Shown here one piece after another: positions 36,731 through 46,491 of a stretch of 64,000 nt of DNA. Below the pieces are notes generated by a model. The model ran no database searches. It was not told the DNA's origin and was given only the letters and a program-made list of their open reading frames with translations. The stretch covers positions 3,094,001 through 3,158,000 of the forward strand of contig NZ_JBAJNS010000001.1 of assembly GCF_037911585.1 (NCBI RefSeq). The letters run 5' to 3'. The stretch comes from Streptomyces sp. GSL17-111. Its GTDB lineage: Bacteria; Actinomycetota; Actinomycetes; Streptomycetales; Streptomycetaceae. The position numbers and the translations under genes are program-made. Numbering within the stretch: position 1 is the stretch's first letter; each line of letters starts with the position of its first letter.

Positions 36731-37882
36731 TCAGCCCACCGCGCCCGGCAGGCGCGTCCCGGCCGAGATCCGCTGTTCGGCGATGCGGTCGGCCGCGACG
36801 GCCGGCGGCACCCCCTCGGTGTCGGCCCTCCGGAAGATCTCCAGGGTCGTGTCGAAGATCCGCTCCGCCTTCGCCTTCGCGCGCGCGAAGTCGAACCCGT
36901 GCAGCTCGTCGGCGACCTGGATCACGCCGCCCGCGTTCACGACGTAGTCCGGCGCGTAGAGCACGCCACGGTCCGCGAGGTCCTTCTCCACCCCCGGGTG
37001 GGCGAGCTGGTTGTTCGCGGCGCCGCAGACGACCGTGGCCGTCAGCTCCGGCACCGTCGCGTCGTTCAGGGCGCCCCCGAGGGCGCACGGGGCGTACACG
37101 TCCAGCCCCGGCAGGCGGACCAGGGCGTCGGCGTCGGCCACCGCCGTGACCTCCGGGTGGGCGGTGCGCACCCGCTCGACCGCCTCCTCCCGCACGTCGG
37201 TGACCACGACCTCGGCGCCGTCCGCCAGCAGGTGCTCCACGAGGTGGTGGCCCACCTTGCCGACGCCCGCGACGCCCACCGTCCGGCCGCGCAGCGTCGG
37301 CGCGCCCCAGCGGTGCTGCGCGCTGGCCCGCATGCCCTGGAAGACGCCGAAGGCGGTCAGCACCGAGGAGTCGCCCGCACCGCCGTGCTCGGGGGAGCGG
37401 CCCGTCGTCCAGCGGCACTCCCGGGCGACGACGTCCATGTCGCGCACGTACGTGCCGACGTCGCACGCGGTCACGTAGCGCCCGCCGAGCGAGGCGACGA
37501 AGCGCCCGTAGGCGAGCAGGAGCTCCTCGCTCTTGATCCTCTCCGGGTCACCGATGATGACGGCCTTGCCGCCGCCGTGGTCGAGGCCCGCGAGCGCGTT
37601 CTTGTACGACATGCCCCGCGCGAGGTCGAGGGCGTCCTGCGCGGCGGCCGCCTCGGGGAAGTCCTCGCCCTCGTAGGCGTGGAACCGGGTGCCGCCGAGC
37701 GCCGGACCGAGCGCGGTGGAGTGGAGGGCGATGACGGCCTTGAGGCCGCTCGCCGGGTCCTGGCAGAACACGACCTGCTCGTGACCACCCAGCTCCGAGC
37801 GGAAGAGCCCGGCCAGCACGGCGTCGGTCGGTGTTCCGTGCACGCCGTCGACGTTGACGGCGGCGCTACGTACGTCAGTCAC
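36731..37882 (-). CDS. vdh: valine/leucine dehydrogenase
   Basis: An NAD-dependent branched-chain amino acid dehydrogenase of 383 residues that deaminates valine, leucine or isoleucine. LGGTRFHAY near residue 62, [18 protein letters not shown] (both active-site lysines) and the Rossmann [12 protein letters not shown] are the family landmarks. In Streptomyces this enzyme feeds acyl-CoA precursors into polyketides. The ATG at 37882 follows AGGAGT. It is divergent from the next gene. Confidence 0.9.
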   Translation of the reverse strand: MTDVRSAAVNVDGVHGTPTDAVLAGLFRSELGGHEQVVFCQDPASGLKAVIALHSTALGPALGGTRFHAYEGEDFPEAAAAQDALDLARGMSYKNALAGLDHGGGKAVIIGDPERIKSEELLLAYGRFVASLGGRYVTACDVGTYVRDMDVVARECRWTTGRSPEHGGAGDSSVLTAFGVFQGMRASAQHRWGAPTLRGRTVGVAGVGKVGHHLVEHLLADGAEVVVTDVREEAVERVRTAHPEVTAVADADALVRLPGLDVYAPCALGGALNDATVPELTATVVCGAANNQLAHPGVEKDLADRGVLYAPDYVVNAGGVIQVADELHGFDFARAKAKAERIFDTTLEIFRRADTEGVPPAVAADRIAEQRISAGTRLPGAVG

Positions 37883-38078
37883 GGTGGTGACTCCTGTAGT
37901 CGCGGTGGACGCCCTCCTGTGGGTGGGGAGGGCCTGTGGGCAGCAGAGTACGACCTCGCGGTGGAGTGTGGAGTCGTCCGATCATGGGGAGTGCCACTAT
38001 GTCCCGCGGGCACGTCCCGCGGACCTGCGGTACCGGCCCCTGAGCGGGCCGCCGAGCGCGTCGAGAGGAGGGGCGAGC

Positions 38079-38963
38079 GTGGGCCCGACCCCCGGTGTTC
38101 CCGTGCCGTACACGGCGTATCTGCGCGTGTACGAGCCGCTGGCCGCCTTCCCCGAGCCGGAGCGCACCCACTGGGCGCGGTACGCCCGCACGGAGCGCCG
38201 CCCCGGTGCCCAGGACGAGCTGCGTCGGGCCCTGGCCGGCCTGCTGCCCGTGCCACCGCTCGCCGTCCCCGAGCAGGAGAGCGGCGACGCGTTCGTCGCC
38301 GAGATCGGCGGGGTGGTGTGCGTCTGCCCGTGGCGGACGCGGCTGCGCGCCTGGCTCGCCCTGGCCGAGGCCGACCGGGAGCTGCCGGCACCGCTGCTGG
38401 AGGCCGCGCTGCCGTCCGTCGTCCGCCGACAGGCCGAGGCCGACTACGAGAGCTGGCGGGAGCGGAACCCGGACGCCCGCCCGTGGCTGCGCTCCGCGCT
38501 CTGGCACGTCCCGGTCCGGTGGTTCCTGCTCTTCTCGGACGAGGAGCGGGAGTACCGCAAGCCGGGCGGCGACGGCGACCGTGACAGTCCTGGTGACGGG
38601 GCCGGCGAGGGCGACGGGGCGGTCATGCTGCGCTACCGGACGCCCATGGTGCAGGCCCGGCGCCGGCTCGCGCGCTCCCTGCGGACGCTGCGCACGGAGG
38701 TGCAGGAGGGGCCGCTCGTCGACGGCCTGGTAGATGTGGGGCGGTGGCTGGAGGAGTTCCATCCCCGTTCACTCGTTGAGCTGGACTACGGCGGGCTGGT
38801 GCATACGATCTCCGAGGACGACCTCGCGGCCGACCACTCGGCGGCGGACGCGGCCGAGGGGATCGCCGCCCTGCGGGAGGGTGACACCGAGCGCGCGGGT
38901 GAGTGCTTCGAGGTGCTCACCGATCGGTGGCGTGCGGTGCAGGAGCGGCAGTTCGCGAGCTGA
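38079..38963 (+). CDS. conserved hypothetical protein upstream of bldC
   Basis: 294 residues, no signal peptide or TM helix, and no domain I can name. Features are YLRVYEPLAAFPEPER at the start, VCPWRTRLRAWLAL, WHVPVRWFLLFSDEER and a C-terminus of helices with HPRSLVELDYGGLVHT. An internal Gly/Asp linker lies near residues 170-185. The GTG at 38079 has GAGAGGAGG about 8 bases upstream. The neighbourhood (vdh, this gene, bldC) is one I associate with Streptomyces, which supports it being a real gene. Confidence 0.75.
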   Translation: MGPTPGVPVPYTAYLRVYEPLAAFPEPERTHWARYARTERRPGAQDELRRALAGLLPVPPLAVPEQESGDAFVAEIGGVVCVCPWRTRLRAWLALAEADRELPAPLLEAALPSVVRRQAEADYESWRERNPDARPWLRSALWHVPVRWFLLFSDEEREYRKPGGDGDRDSPGDGAGEGDGAVMLRYRTPMVQARRRLARSLRTLRTEVQEGPLVDGLVDVGRWLEEFHPRSLVELDYGGLVHTISEDDLAADHSAADAAEGIAALREGDTERAGECFEVLTDRWRAVQERQFAS

Positions 38964-39488
38964 CGGGCGTCCCCGGCCCCCGTCGGGACTCCCGCCGTGC
39001 GGGTGCGTGACGGTAGGGTACCGGGACCTTGGTCCCGAACCGGGTCAATGGGCTCAAGCGTGACGGATGGCACGCAAGTGTGCGTAAAGAGCCCCTTGCC
39101 CGCAAGCCCACTCCTCGTGTCAAAATAGGACAAGGAGTCCGGACGGTCTCCTTCCGTCCTCCTGGGGGCGGACACTTCGGATACTTCGGTACCGCACCGC
39201 TTGTTCACGTTGGTGCCACCTCGTCTGGGATTGTGACGTATTGTCACACGGCCGTGACCGCCCGTTATAGGGCGGTCCATCGTCATCCGTCGAGGTTGCG
39301 CCCCGGAGAGGGCAATTCCGTCAGTTTGGCCGACGTGGCTGGACCGATGGTGTAGTTGTAGTGCCGAGGACAAGCCGTTCGTCCTATAACCGACTCGTCC
39401 CGCGTGCGCCATTTCGGGCAACGCGGGCCAAGGTGCAGAATTTAGAGGAAAGAACCGTGATGGTTCGGTTCTCCCGAGGAGGCCGCTC
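38964..39488 (+). promoter_or_regulatory. long bldC upstream region with several dyads
   Basis: 525 non-coding bases precede bldC and are less GC-rich than the surroundings. A 7-bp hairpin with TT loop at 39022-39037 may end the preceding gene. TGTGAC-N5-GTCACA (39232-39248) and an 8-bp stem (39256-39263 with 39270-39277) follow. TATAAC at 39385-39390 could be a -10 element about 100 bases before the start; it is overlapped by the dyad AGGAC-N9-GTCCT (39367-39385). No ORF is convincing. Confidence 0.5.
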
Positions 39489-39695
39489 ATGACCGCTCGC
39501 ACCCCTGATGCCGAGCCGCTGCTGACCCCGGCTGAGGTCGCCACCATGTTCCGCGTCGACCCGAAGACGGTCACGCGCTGGGCAAAGGCGGGCAAGCTCA
39601 CGTCGATCCGCACGCTCGGTGGTCACCGCCGCTACCGTGAGGCGGAGGTGCGCGCACTGCTCGCGGGTATCCCGCAGCAGCGCAGCGAGGTCTGA
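39489..39695 (+). CDS. bldC: developmental regulator BldC
   Basis: A 68-residue MerR-like DNA-binding protein consisting of little more than the winged helix-turn-helix (LLTPAEVATMFRVDPKTVTRWAKAGKL, quoted in part: AEVATMFRVDPKTVTRW) and a short C-terminal arm ending SEV. In Streptomyces it binds as asymmetric head-to-tail oligomers to direct repeats and controls the onset of aerial growth and sporulation. The ATG at 39489 has CGAGGAGG upstream. The match to known BldC is nearly unmistakable by eye. Confidence 0.96.
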   Translation: MTARTPDAEPLLTPAEVATMFRVDPKTVTRWAKAGKLTSIRTLGGHRRYREAEVRALLAGIPQQRSEV

Positions 39696-40213
39696 ACAAC
39701 CGCATAACGGACGTACCGGGATGACTCCCGGTGGCGTACCGCCCCCACGAAACACGTCAGGACGCCGCGCTGCGGCGCCTGGTCATGCTCGTCGACGATC
39801 GCGTCGGACTCCGCCGGGTCCGGCGCGATTCGCGTTGTGCGGGCAGTTGCCTTCCCCTCGATCATCCCCGCGACGCCCTCGGGGTCGGACCGGTGCCCGC
39901 CCCCGGGTGGGCTCGCGCCGGCTCGGTGGCTGCCCGGACCGGGCCCGTCAGGGGAGTGTGCCGCTGCCCGGCGCGGGCACACGAAGGGTTGGTTGAAGGC
40001 TTCGTGCAATTGCACATATTAAATTGATCGCGTGTAGGGGTGGTATAAAGTCCCCGTTCTCACCACCCATTTCGGTGACTCCCGTCACACGAACGTGTTC
40101 TTGCCGCCCCAACGTACTGTGCGGTAATGGGACTTCGGTGTTCCGTCCGCCCGTACGGCCGCCTGCCCACGACCACCCTCCCACCTCGGGGGACCCGCCG
40201 GAGCGGGCTTTCG
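39696..40213. other. convergent intergenic region bldC / DUF6274 gene
   Basis: 518 bases downstream of both flanking genes. Bases 39990-40060 are strikingly A/T-rich for this genome and include TGCAATTGCA (39993-40020 area), ATATTAAATT and a TATAAA-like block near 40045. This could be a promoter for an unannotated small RNA. Open frames on either strand lack ribosome-binding sites and recognisable protein sequence. Confidence 0.4.
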
Positions 40214-40444
40214 TCACGACGTCCCGGGACTTTCGTCACCCGTCGACCGGGAGGGCCGCTCGGCACCGCCCGACGGGCGTTCACCGGCCTCCTCCTGGGC
40301 CAGGAGCAGCAACCGGTGGCAGACCGGGCAGCGCCGCGTCACGTGGCGGTAGCGGGCGTTCAGCGACAGGTGCGCGGCGGCGGACAGATGGGCCCGCAGC
40401 AGGGCGGCCGTCTCCCGGCGCCGTCCGCGCTCCACCGATCCCAT
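40214..40444 (-). CDS. small CxxC-containing protein, DUF6274-like
   Basis: 76 residues. The central RAHLSAAAHLSLNARYRHVTRRCPVCHRLL region (core CPVCHRLL) has one CxxCH unit, which might bind zinc or join a dimer through a shared site. The C-terminus is Ser/Gly/Glu rich. The ATG at 40444 is credible. I associate it with a Streptomyces family of unknown function located beside bldC. Confidence 0.65.
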   Translation of the reverse strand: MGSVERGRRRETAALLRAHLSAAAHLSLNARYRHVTRRCPVCHRLLLLAQEEAGERPSGGAERPSRSTGDESPGTS

Positions 40445-40580
40445 GGGCGCCCCCCTTCGTTGTAGCAGGGGTACTCGCGCTCCGTAGCGGCGTCAAGACG
40501 GCATGGCCCCGCTCGCGTTCCCGCCCGCACCCTCCGCCCGCGTCCCCGCCTGCGTCGCGGACCGTGTTCCGGCCACGAGA

Positions 40581-40614
40581 AAGGGCCCGGATCTCTGGCG
40601 AGATCCGGGCCCTT
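40581..40614 (-). terminator. terminator of tRNA-Asp copy 1
   Basis: A perfect 15-bp stem (40581-40595 with 40600-40614), 4-base loop, beginning 9 bases after the tRNA 3' end on the minus strand. Confidence 0.88.
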
Positions 40615-40623
40615 CGACTCCAG

Positions 40624-40698
40624 CGGTCCTGACGGGATTTGAACCCGCGGCCTCCACCTTGACAGGGTGGCGAGCACTCCAAACTGCTCCACAGGACC
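40624..40698 (-). tRNA. tRNA-Asp(GUC), copy 1
   Basis: A 75-base cloverleaf with acceptor GGTCCTG/CAGGACC, anticodon loop CTGTCAA (GUC) and T loop TTCAAAT. It is the same sequence as the gene at 47537-47611. CCA is not encoded. Confidence 0.96.
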
Positions 40699-40837
40699 AT
40701 CGCGCCGATCTGCTCGACCGGCGCGAGACCAGACTGTACAGCAGCGTGGCCCACCTGTGCGAATCCGTCGTCCCCCGCCCCCGTACGGGACCGCCCGCGG
40801 CCGGTGTGGGCCCTGAGCGGGGACGCCCGGCCGCGCC

Positions 40838-43800
40838 CTACGGAGCGGCCGCGTCCACCGCCTTCACGATCCGCTTGTCCGAGACCGGGTACGCCGTTCC
40901 CAGCGCGTGGGCGAAGTAGCTGACCCGCAGTTCCTCGATCATCCAGCGGATCTCGCGTGCCGACGCCGGCACCGGCCGTCCCGCCGGGAACTGCTCCAGC
41001 AGCCACGCGTACTCGTCCTGCATCTCCCTGACCTTCGCCATGCGGCTGCGGTCCCGTTCCGCGTGCGTCGGCAACTGCTGGAGCCGCCGGTCGACGGCCG
41101 TGAGGTACCGCAGCAGGTCCGGCAGCCGCCGGGCGCCGTGCGCGGTCACGAAGCCCGGGCACATCAGCGCGGCCAGCTGCTCCCGGACGTCCGCCAGCGA
41201 CGGCAGCAACGTCGCGCTGCGCGCCAACGGCGGCGACTTCATGCGGCGTTCGCACGACTGCCAGGCGATCAGCACCTCCTGCACCTGCCGCACCGTCTTC
41301 AGCGTCGCGTCCACGACGTCCGTGCGCACCGCGTCGAACAGCTTGCGGAAGCCCTCCTCGTCCCAGGCGGGGCCGCCGTGCGCGGCGACGAGCAGGTCCG
41401 TCGCCGCGCTCACGCAGTCCTCGAACAGGGCCTGGACGCTGCCGTGCGGGGACGCGGCCAGCGCCAGCTTCTGCTGGTTCGTCAGCTTCGACTGGGCGAA
41501 CTTCCCGGGATCCGAGGGCAGGTTCAGCCGGATCAGCCGACGCGTGCCGCGCCACATGGCCTCCTGCTGCTCGGCCTCGGTGTCGAAGAGCCGCACGGAC
41601 ACCGAGGCGCCGTCGTCCACGAGCGCCGGGAAGGCCTTGACCGGCTGCCCGGCCCGCCTGGTCTCGAAGGTGCGCTCCAGCGTGCCGATGGTCCAGGCCG
41701 TCAGCCCGCTGCGCGGCTGCGTCCCGGCCTCCGGTCCGGCCGCCCGCTCGCCGTGGCCACCGGCGTCCCGCGGGCCCGTCCCGGCGTCGCCGCGGCCCCG
41801 GCGGCCGCCGCGCCCGCCCTGACCCGCCGAGGCCTCGAAGGCCCGCGAGAGCGCCTCCCGCGCCTGCGGCCTGAACCGCAGCCGGAGCGCCTCCAGATCC
41901 TTGTCCTCGGCCTCCGCCGCGGCCTTGCCCCGCACCGGCCGGCCGCGTTCGTCCACCACCCGGAAGGTGACCCGCAGGTGGGCGGGGACCTTGGCCCAGT
42001 CGAAGTCGTCCTGCGCCACGGGCACGCCCGTCATCCGGTGCAGCGCTCTGCCCAGCACGGCGGCGAGCGGCTCGTCCAGCGGCACGTCCGCCAGCGTCGC
42101 GTACCCGGCGAGGAAGCGCTCGGCGAAGTTCGGCGCCGGCACGCAGTTGCGCCGGATCGGCTTGGGCAGGGAGCGGATCAGCTCCGTGACGACGTCGCGC
42201 CGCAGCCCCGGGATCTGCCAGTCGAAGCCCTCGGGCCGCACCTGGTTGAGCACCTGCAGCGGCACGTGGACCGTGACGCCGTCCGCGTCCGTCCCCGGCT
42301 CGAACTGGTAGGTCACCTTCAGCCGCAGCCCGCCCTGCCGCCACACGTCCGGGTAGTCGTCCTTGGTGACGGCCCCGGCCCGCTCGTTCATGAGCATCGA
42401 CTTCTCGAAACTCAGCAGGTCCGGATCCTCGCGCCGCCGGTGCTTCCACCAGGAGTCGAAGTGCGCGCCGGAGACGACGTGGTCGGGGACGCGCTGGTCG
42501 TAGAAGTCGTAGAGCGTCTCGTCGTCGACGAGGATGTCCCGGCGCCGGGCGCGGTGCTCCAGCTCCTCCACCTCGCCGAGCAGCTTGCGGTTGTCGTGGA
42601 AGAACTGGTGGTGCGTACGCCAGTCCCCCTCGACGAGGGCGTTGCGGATGAACAGGTCGCGGCACGTCTCCGGGTCGATCCGGCCGTAGTTGACCTTCCG
42701 CTGCGCGACGACCGGGACGCCGTACAGCGTCACCTTCTCGTACGCCATCACCGCCGCCTGCTTCTGCTCCCAGTGCGGCTCGCTGTAGGTGCGCTTCACC
42801 AGGTGCTGCGCCAGCGGCTCGATCCAGTCGGGATCGATCTTGGCGTTGACGCGGGCCCACAGCCGCGACGTCTCCACCAGCTCCGCCGACATCACCCACC
42901 GCGGCGCCTTCTTGAACAGCGCCGAGCCCGGGAACAGGGCGAACTTCGCGCTCCGCGCCCCCAGGTACTCGTTCCCCCGCGCCGCCGCCCTGCCGTTCTC
43001 CCCGCCGGTGTCCTTCAGCCCGACGTGCGACAGCAGACCGGCCAGCAGCGAGCGGTGGACGGCGTCCGGCGACGCCTCCGCCTCCCCGATCGTGACGCCG
43101 AGCGTCTTCGCCACCTGCCGCAGCTGCGCGTAGATGTCCTGCCACTCCCGTATGCGCAGGTAGTTCAGGAACTCCGCCTTGCACATCCGGCGGAACGCCG
43201 ACGAGGACAGCTCCCGCTGCTGCTCCCGCACGTAGTTCCACAGGTTGAGGAAGGCGAGGAAGTCACTCGTCTCGTCCCGGAAACGCGCGTGGTGCTGGTC
43301 CGCCTGCTGCTGCTTGTCCGCGGGCCGTTCGCGCGGGTCCTGGATGGACAGCGCCGCCGCGATCACCATGACCTCGCGCACGCAGCCGTTGCGGTCCGCC
43401 TCCAGCACCATGCGGGCCAGCCGGGGGTCGACCGGCAGCTGCGCCAGCTTCCGGCCCGTCTCCGTCAGCCGCTTGCGCGGATCCTTCTCCGCCGTGTCCA
43501 GCGCCCCCAGCTCCTCCAGGAGCTGCACGCCCGCCTTGACGCTGCGCTGGTCCGGCGGGTCGATGAACGGGAAGCGCGCGATGTCGCCGAGCCCGGCCGC
43601 CGTCATCTGGAGGATCACGGACGCCAGGTTCGTCCGCAGGATCTCCGCGTCCGTGAACTCCGGCCGGGAGAGGAAGTCCTCCTCCGAGTACAGCCGGACG
43701 CAGATGCCGTCCGAGGTCCGCCCGCAGCGCCCCTTGCGCTGGTTGGCGCTGGCCTGCGAGATGCGCTCGATCGGCAGCCGCTGCACCTTCGTGCGGTGGC

Positions 43801-44995
43801 TGTAGCGGGAGATGCGGGCGGTGCCCGGGTCGATCACGTACTTGATGCCCGGCACCGTCAGCGACGTCTCCGCCACGTTCGTGGCCAGCACGATGCGCCG
43901 ACCGGAGTGCGCCTGGAACACGCGGTGCTGCTCGGCGTGCGAGAGCCGCGCGTACAGCGGCAGCACCTCGGTGGACCGCAGTCTCTTCTTGACGAGCGCG
44001 TCCGCCGTGTCGCGGATCTCGCGCTCCCCGGACAGGAAGACCAGGATGTCGCCCGGCCCCTCGGCCTGGAGCTCGTCCACCGCGTCGCAGATCGCCGTGA
44101 CCTGGTCGCGGTCGCCCTCCTCGCCGTCCTCCTCCAGCAACGGCCGGTACCGCACCTCCACCGGGTACGTCCGCCCGCTGACCTCGACGATCGGGGCGCC
44201 CGGCCCGGCGCCGTCCCCGGCCTCCCCGCCCGCTTCGGCGCGCGGGCCGGCCGACACGGTCGCGAAGCGGCCGAAGTGCCGGGAGAACCGCTCCGGGTCG
44301 ATCGTCGCGGAGGTGATGACCACCTTGAGGTCCGGGCGCCGGGGCAGCAGCTGCGCCAGGTACCCCAGCAGGAAGTCGATGTTGAGGCTGCGCTCGTGCG
44401 CCTCGTCGATGATGATCGTGTCGTACTGGCGCAGCTCCCGGTCGGTCTGGATCTCCGCCAGCAGGATGCCGTCCGTCATCAGCTTGACGAGCGTGGTGTC
44501 CTTCACCTGGTCGGTGAACCGCACCTTCCAGCCCACGGCCTCGCCGAGCGACGTCCCCAGCTCGTCCGCCACCCGCTCGGCGACGGTGCGCGCCGCGATC
44601 CGGCGCGGCTGCGTGTGCCCGATCAGCCCCTTGACGCCCCGGCCCAGCTCCAGGCAGATCTTCGGGATCTGCGTGGTCTTGCCCGAGCCCGTCTCGCCCG
44701 CGACGATCACCACCTGGTGGTCCCGGACGGCGGCCAGGATCTCGTCCTTCTTCTGGCTGACGGGCAGCGCCTCCGGGTAGCTGATCCGGGGCACGGCCGC
44801 GCGCCGGGCGGCGATCCGGGCCTCCGCCCGCTCCACCTCGGCGGCGATCTCGGCCAGCACGGCCTCCCTCGCCTCCGGCTTGCGGACACGCCGAACACCG
44901 TCGAGACGGCGGCCCAGCCGCCGCTCGTCGCGCGGCATCAGTTCGGAGACCCGCTCCAGCAGGGCGGGCAGGGTGAGGGCAGGCGCAGCAGACAT
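40838..44995 (-). CDS. hrpA: ATP-dependent RNA helicase HrpA
   Basis: A 1385-residue DEAH-box helicase, the usual large bacterial HrpA size. Walker A GETGSGKTT (about residue 100), DEAHERS, SATIDPERFSRHF and the C-terminal motif QRKGRCGR are present, followed by winged-helix, OB and a long C-terminal domain (DUF3418). It acts on RNA, with roles in mRNA processing and resolution of stalled ribosomes in other bacteria. I chose the ATG at 44995; an in-frame upstream ATG adds 15 unlikely residues. It is preceded by GGGGG at short spacing. Confidence 0.93.
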   Translation of the reverse strand: MSAAPALTLPALLERVSELMPRDERRLGRRLDGVRRVRKPEAREAVLAEIAAEVERAEARIAARRAAVPRISYPEALPVSQKKDEILAAVRDHQVVIVAGETGSGKTTQIPKICLELGRGVKGLIGHTQPRRIAARTVAERVADELGTSLGEAVGWKVRFTDQVKDTTLVKLMTDGILLAEIQTDRELRQYDTIIIDEAHERSLNIDFLLGYLAQLLPRRPDLKVVITSATIDPERFSRHFGRFATVSAGPRAEAGGEAGDGAGPGAPIVEVSGRTYPVEVRYRPLLEEDGEEGDRDQVTAICDAVDELQAEGPGDILVFLSGEREIRDTADALVKKRLRSTEVLPLYARLSHAEQHRVFQAHSGRRIVLATNVAETSLTVPGIKYVIDPGTARISRYSHRTKVQRLPIERISQASANQRKGRCGRTSDGICVRLYSEEDFLSRPEFTDAEILRTNLASVILQMTAAGLGDIARFPFIDPPDQRSVKAGVQLLEELGALDTAEKDPRKRLTETGRKLAQLPVDPRLARMVLEADRNGCVREVMVIAAALSIQDPRERPADKQQQADQHHARFRDETSDFLAFLNLWNYVREQQRELSSSAFRRMCKAEFLNYLRIREWQDIYAQLRQVAKTLGVTIGEAEASPDAVHRSLLAGLLSHVGLKDTGGENGRAAARGNEYLGARSAKFALFPGSALFKKAPRWVMSAELVETSRLWARVNAKIDPDWIEPLAQHLVKRTYSEPHWEQKQAAVMAYEKVTLYGVPVVAQRKVNYGRIDPETCRDLFIRNALVEGDWRTHHQFFHDNRKLLGEVEELEHRARRRDILVDDETLYDFYDQRVPDHVVSGAHFDSWWKHRRREDPDLLSFEKSMLMNERAGAVTKDDYPDVWRQGGLRLKVTYQFEPGTDADGVTVHVPLQVLNQVRPEGFDWQIPGLRRDVVTELIRSLPKPIRRNCVPAPNFAERFLAGYATLADVPLDEPLAAVLGRALHRMTGVPVAQDDFDWAKVPAHLRVTFRVVDERGRPVRGKAAAEAEDKDLEALRLRFRPQAREALSRAFEASAGQGGRGGRRGRGDAGTGPRDAGGHGERAAGPEAGTQPRSGLTAWTIGTLERTFETRRAGQPVKAFPALVDDGASVSVRLFDTEAEQQEAMWRGTRRLIRLNLPSDPGKFAQSKLTNQQKLALAASPHGSVQALFEDCVSAATDLLVAAHGGPAWDEEGFRKLFDAVRTDVVDATLKTVRQVQEVLIAWQSCERRMKSPPLARSATLLPSLADVREQLAALMCPGFVTAHGARRLPDLLRYLTAVDRRLQQLPTHAERDRSRMAKVREMQDEYAWLLEQFPAGRPVPASAREIRWMIEELRVSYFAHALGTAYPVSDKRIVKAVDAAAP

Positions 44996-45079
44996 ACGCC
45001 CCCAAGCATCCCACCCGCCGCCCGGAACCGGCGAGCGCATTACCGTCGCCGGGCCGGGCCGGGCCGGCGACGGGGCCGG

Positions 45080-45454
45080 TCAGCGGAAGTCGTTCTCCTC
45101 CAGTCCGACCACCCAGGCCCGCCGTTCGGCGATCAGCCCGTCCCGCATGACGAAGACCTCCGCCATGGACAGCCGCGCCTCCGCGCCGCCCTCCCCGGGG
45201 ACCACGCCCGTCAGCTCAGCCATCACCACGTCGCCCTCCTCGACCATCCGCACGACGTCGAGACGCGGCGGACCGACGAACCCGGGCCCCTCGATGGCCT
45301 CCGCGTACGCCTGCTTCCCGGTCAGTTGGAAGGCCCCGAAGACGGTCCACTCGATGTCGTCGGTCAGGCAGGACAGGATCCGGGCGTGGTCGTTGCGGCG
45401 GAAGCCGTCCAGGTACCGCTCCACCGTCTCCTTGTTCCGCGACCGCCGCACCAT
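45080..45454 (-). CDS. SnoaL/NTF2-like protein
   Basis: A 124-residue single-domain protein of the cone-shaped NTF2-like fold: an N-terminal helix (ETVERYLDGFRRNDHARILSCLTDDIEW, core VERYLDGFRRND) followed by strands with FGAFQLTGKQAYAEAIE and AEVFVMRDGLIAERRAW. Such proteins are small isomerases, hydrolases or binding proteins; no catalytic residue can be assigned. It stands alone, 84 bases upstream of hrpA in the same direction. Confidence 0.75.
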   Translation of the reverse strand: MVRRSRNKETVERYLDGFRRNDHARILSCLTDDIEWTVFGAFQLTGKQAYAEAIEGPGFVGPPRLDVVRMVEEGDVVMAELTGVVPGEGGAEARLSMAEVFVMRDGLIAERRAWVVGLEENDFR

Positions 45455-45843
45455 CGCACGCTCCCTCCGAGACCCGTTTCGACGACCCTAGGCCCGCCCA
45501 CCGACAACCGCCGCACGGCACGGCACGGCGCCGCCCGGCTCCCGAACCGGCGCTGCGGCCGTGTCGTACGTCACGCGCGGGGTCGTCCGGCCGGGACGGA
45601 GGGGACATCCGGCGCACGCTCCGCCCGTCCACAGTCGGTGAACGCTCGACCCGTCCTCACGGACCGGGCAGTATGGGACCCACCGCTCCCGTGGGACACA
45701 CGCTGGCCCGGGGGCCCATGGTGTGTGTGCCGACCGAGTCGGGACGCGCACGCGGAGAACCCCACCCCCGGAGTGTGGCAACCGACAGGGGCGAGGTTCC
45801 CCACAGCGACGGGAGCCTCGGCCGCAGAGCCGGGGCTCCCTGG

Positions 45844-45966
45844 TCACAGGTGGGAGAGGATCTCCCGGATCATCCGGAAGACCGCCCAGCCCAAGGTCAG
45901 CCACTGGAGCCGTGCCTTGAGCTCCTTCCACCTGTCGCGGCCGTCCTCGTCCTTCGGATCGGCCAC
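45844..45966 (-). CDS. predicted 40-residue amphipathic protein
   Basis: A short frame with a very good ribosome-binding site: GGGAGG six bases before the GTG at 45966. The product starts VADPKDEDGRDRWKEL and continues with a strongly amphipathic helix rich in Trp, Leu, Arg and Ile (LQWLTLGWAVFRMIREILSHL, in part WAVFRMIREILSHL). Charged N-terminus plus amphipathic C-terminus suggests membrane association. No family is recognised. The longer frame upstream lacks coding character. Confidence 0.5.
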   Translation of the reverse strand: MADPKDEDGRDRWKELKARLQWLTLGWAVFRMIREILSHL

Positions 45967-46491
45967 AGCCAACCTCCCTGTCCCGGCCCGACGTTCGCGA
46001 GCCCCGCGGGAGACCCGCGACCCTTCTGACGCGGGTTCAGGTCGTTGGTGGAGCCACGTTACCCGTCCCCGCGTGCCATACCTCGGTCCCGGCGGCGCCC
46101 GCGGACGTCCCGAAGGTGGCACGCAGTGCCTCCCTGCGCTCACCACCGGGCCCGGTGTCGCCGCGACGGCGACCCGACCAGCCGCCTTGCAATCGAAGGC
46201 GCCTGCATCCAGTGTCGCCCCGGCCGTCGAAGGGCATCTCAGCCGGTGAGGGGAGTCACACCCGCCGTTCCGCGCGCCGTACGGCCTTCAAGGTCGCCAA
46301 CCACGCACCTCGTTTCGCTTGCGCCCTTGGAATCAAAGGTGCGGAGTGCGGATGGACAAGGCCACGGAGTCGCCCAACGCCTCTTCCCCGTGCCGGGCGG
46401 CTCTTCTTCGGGCCCTTCCGGTCGGGCCGCCCGTCGTGCTGACGTGTCAGCGCGGAGAGCGGGCGGTCGTCACCGCTGAGATGTCCGGAAT
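45967..46491. other. intergenic region between small ORF and toxin gene
   Basis: 525 bases upstream of the small ORF and downstream of the toxin gene. It contains a dyad at 46435-46454 (core GCTGAC-GT-GTCAGC) that matches the centre of the palindrome at 47308-47337 on the other side of the toxin-antitoxin genes. Overlapping frames on both strands read as low-complexity Arg/Pro and are not supported. Confidence 0.45.

Noticed and set aside
39731-40027. Frame of about 98 codons directly after bldC
   Set aside because: The start would be GTG without a ribosome-binding site, the composition becomes Arg/Pro/Gly low complexity, and no family is recognised.
40507-40632. Forward frames over the tRNA-Asp terminator
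   Set aside because: They are by-products of the long hairpin and tRNA sequence.
41040-46249. Very long forward frame antisense to hrpA
   Set aside because: It is a GC-skew shadow of hrpA: low-complexity product, no ribosome-binding site, and it also runs over the SnoaL-like gene.
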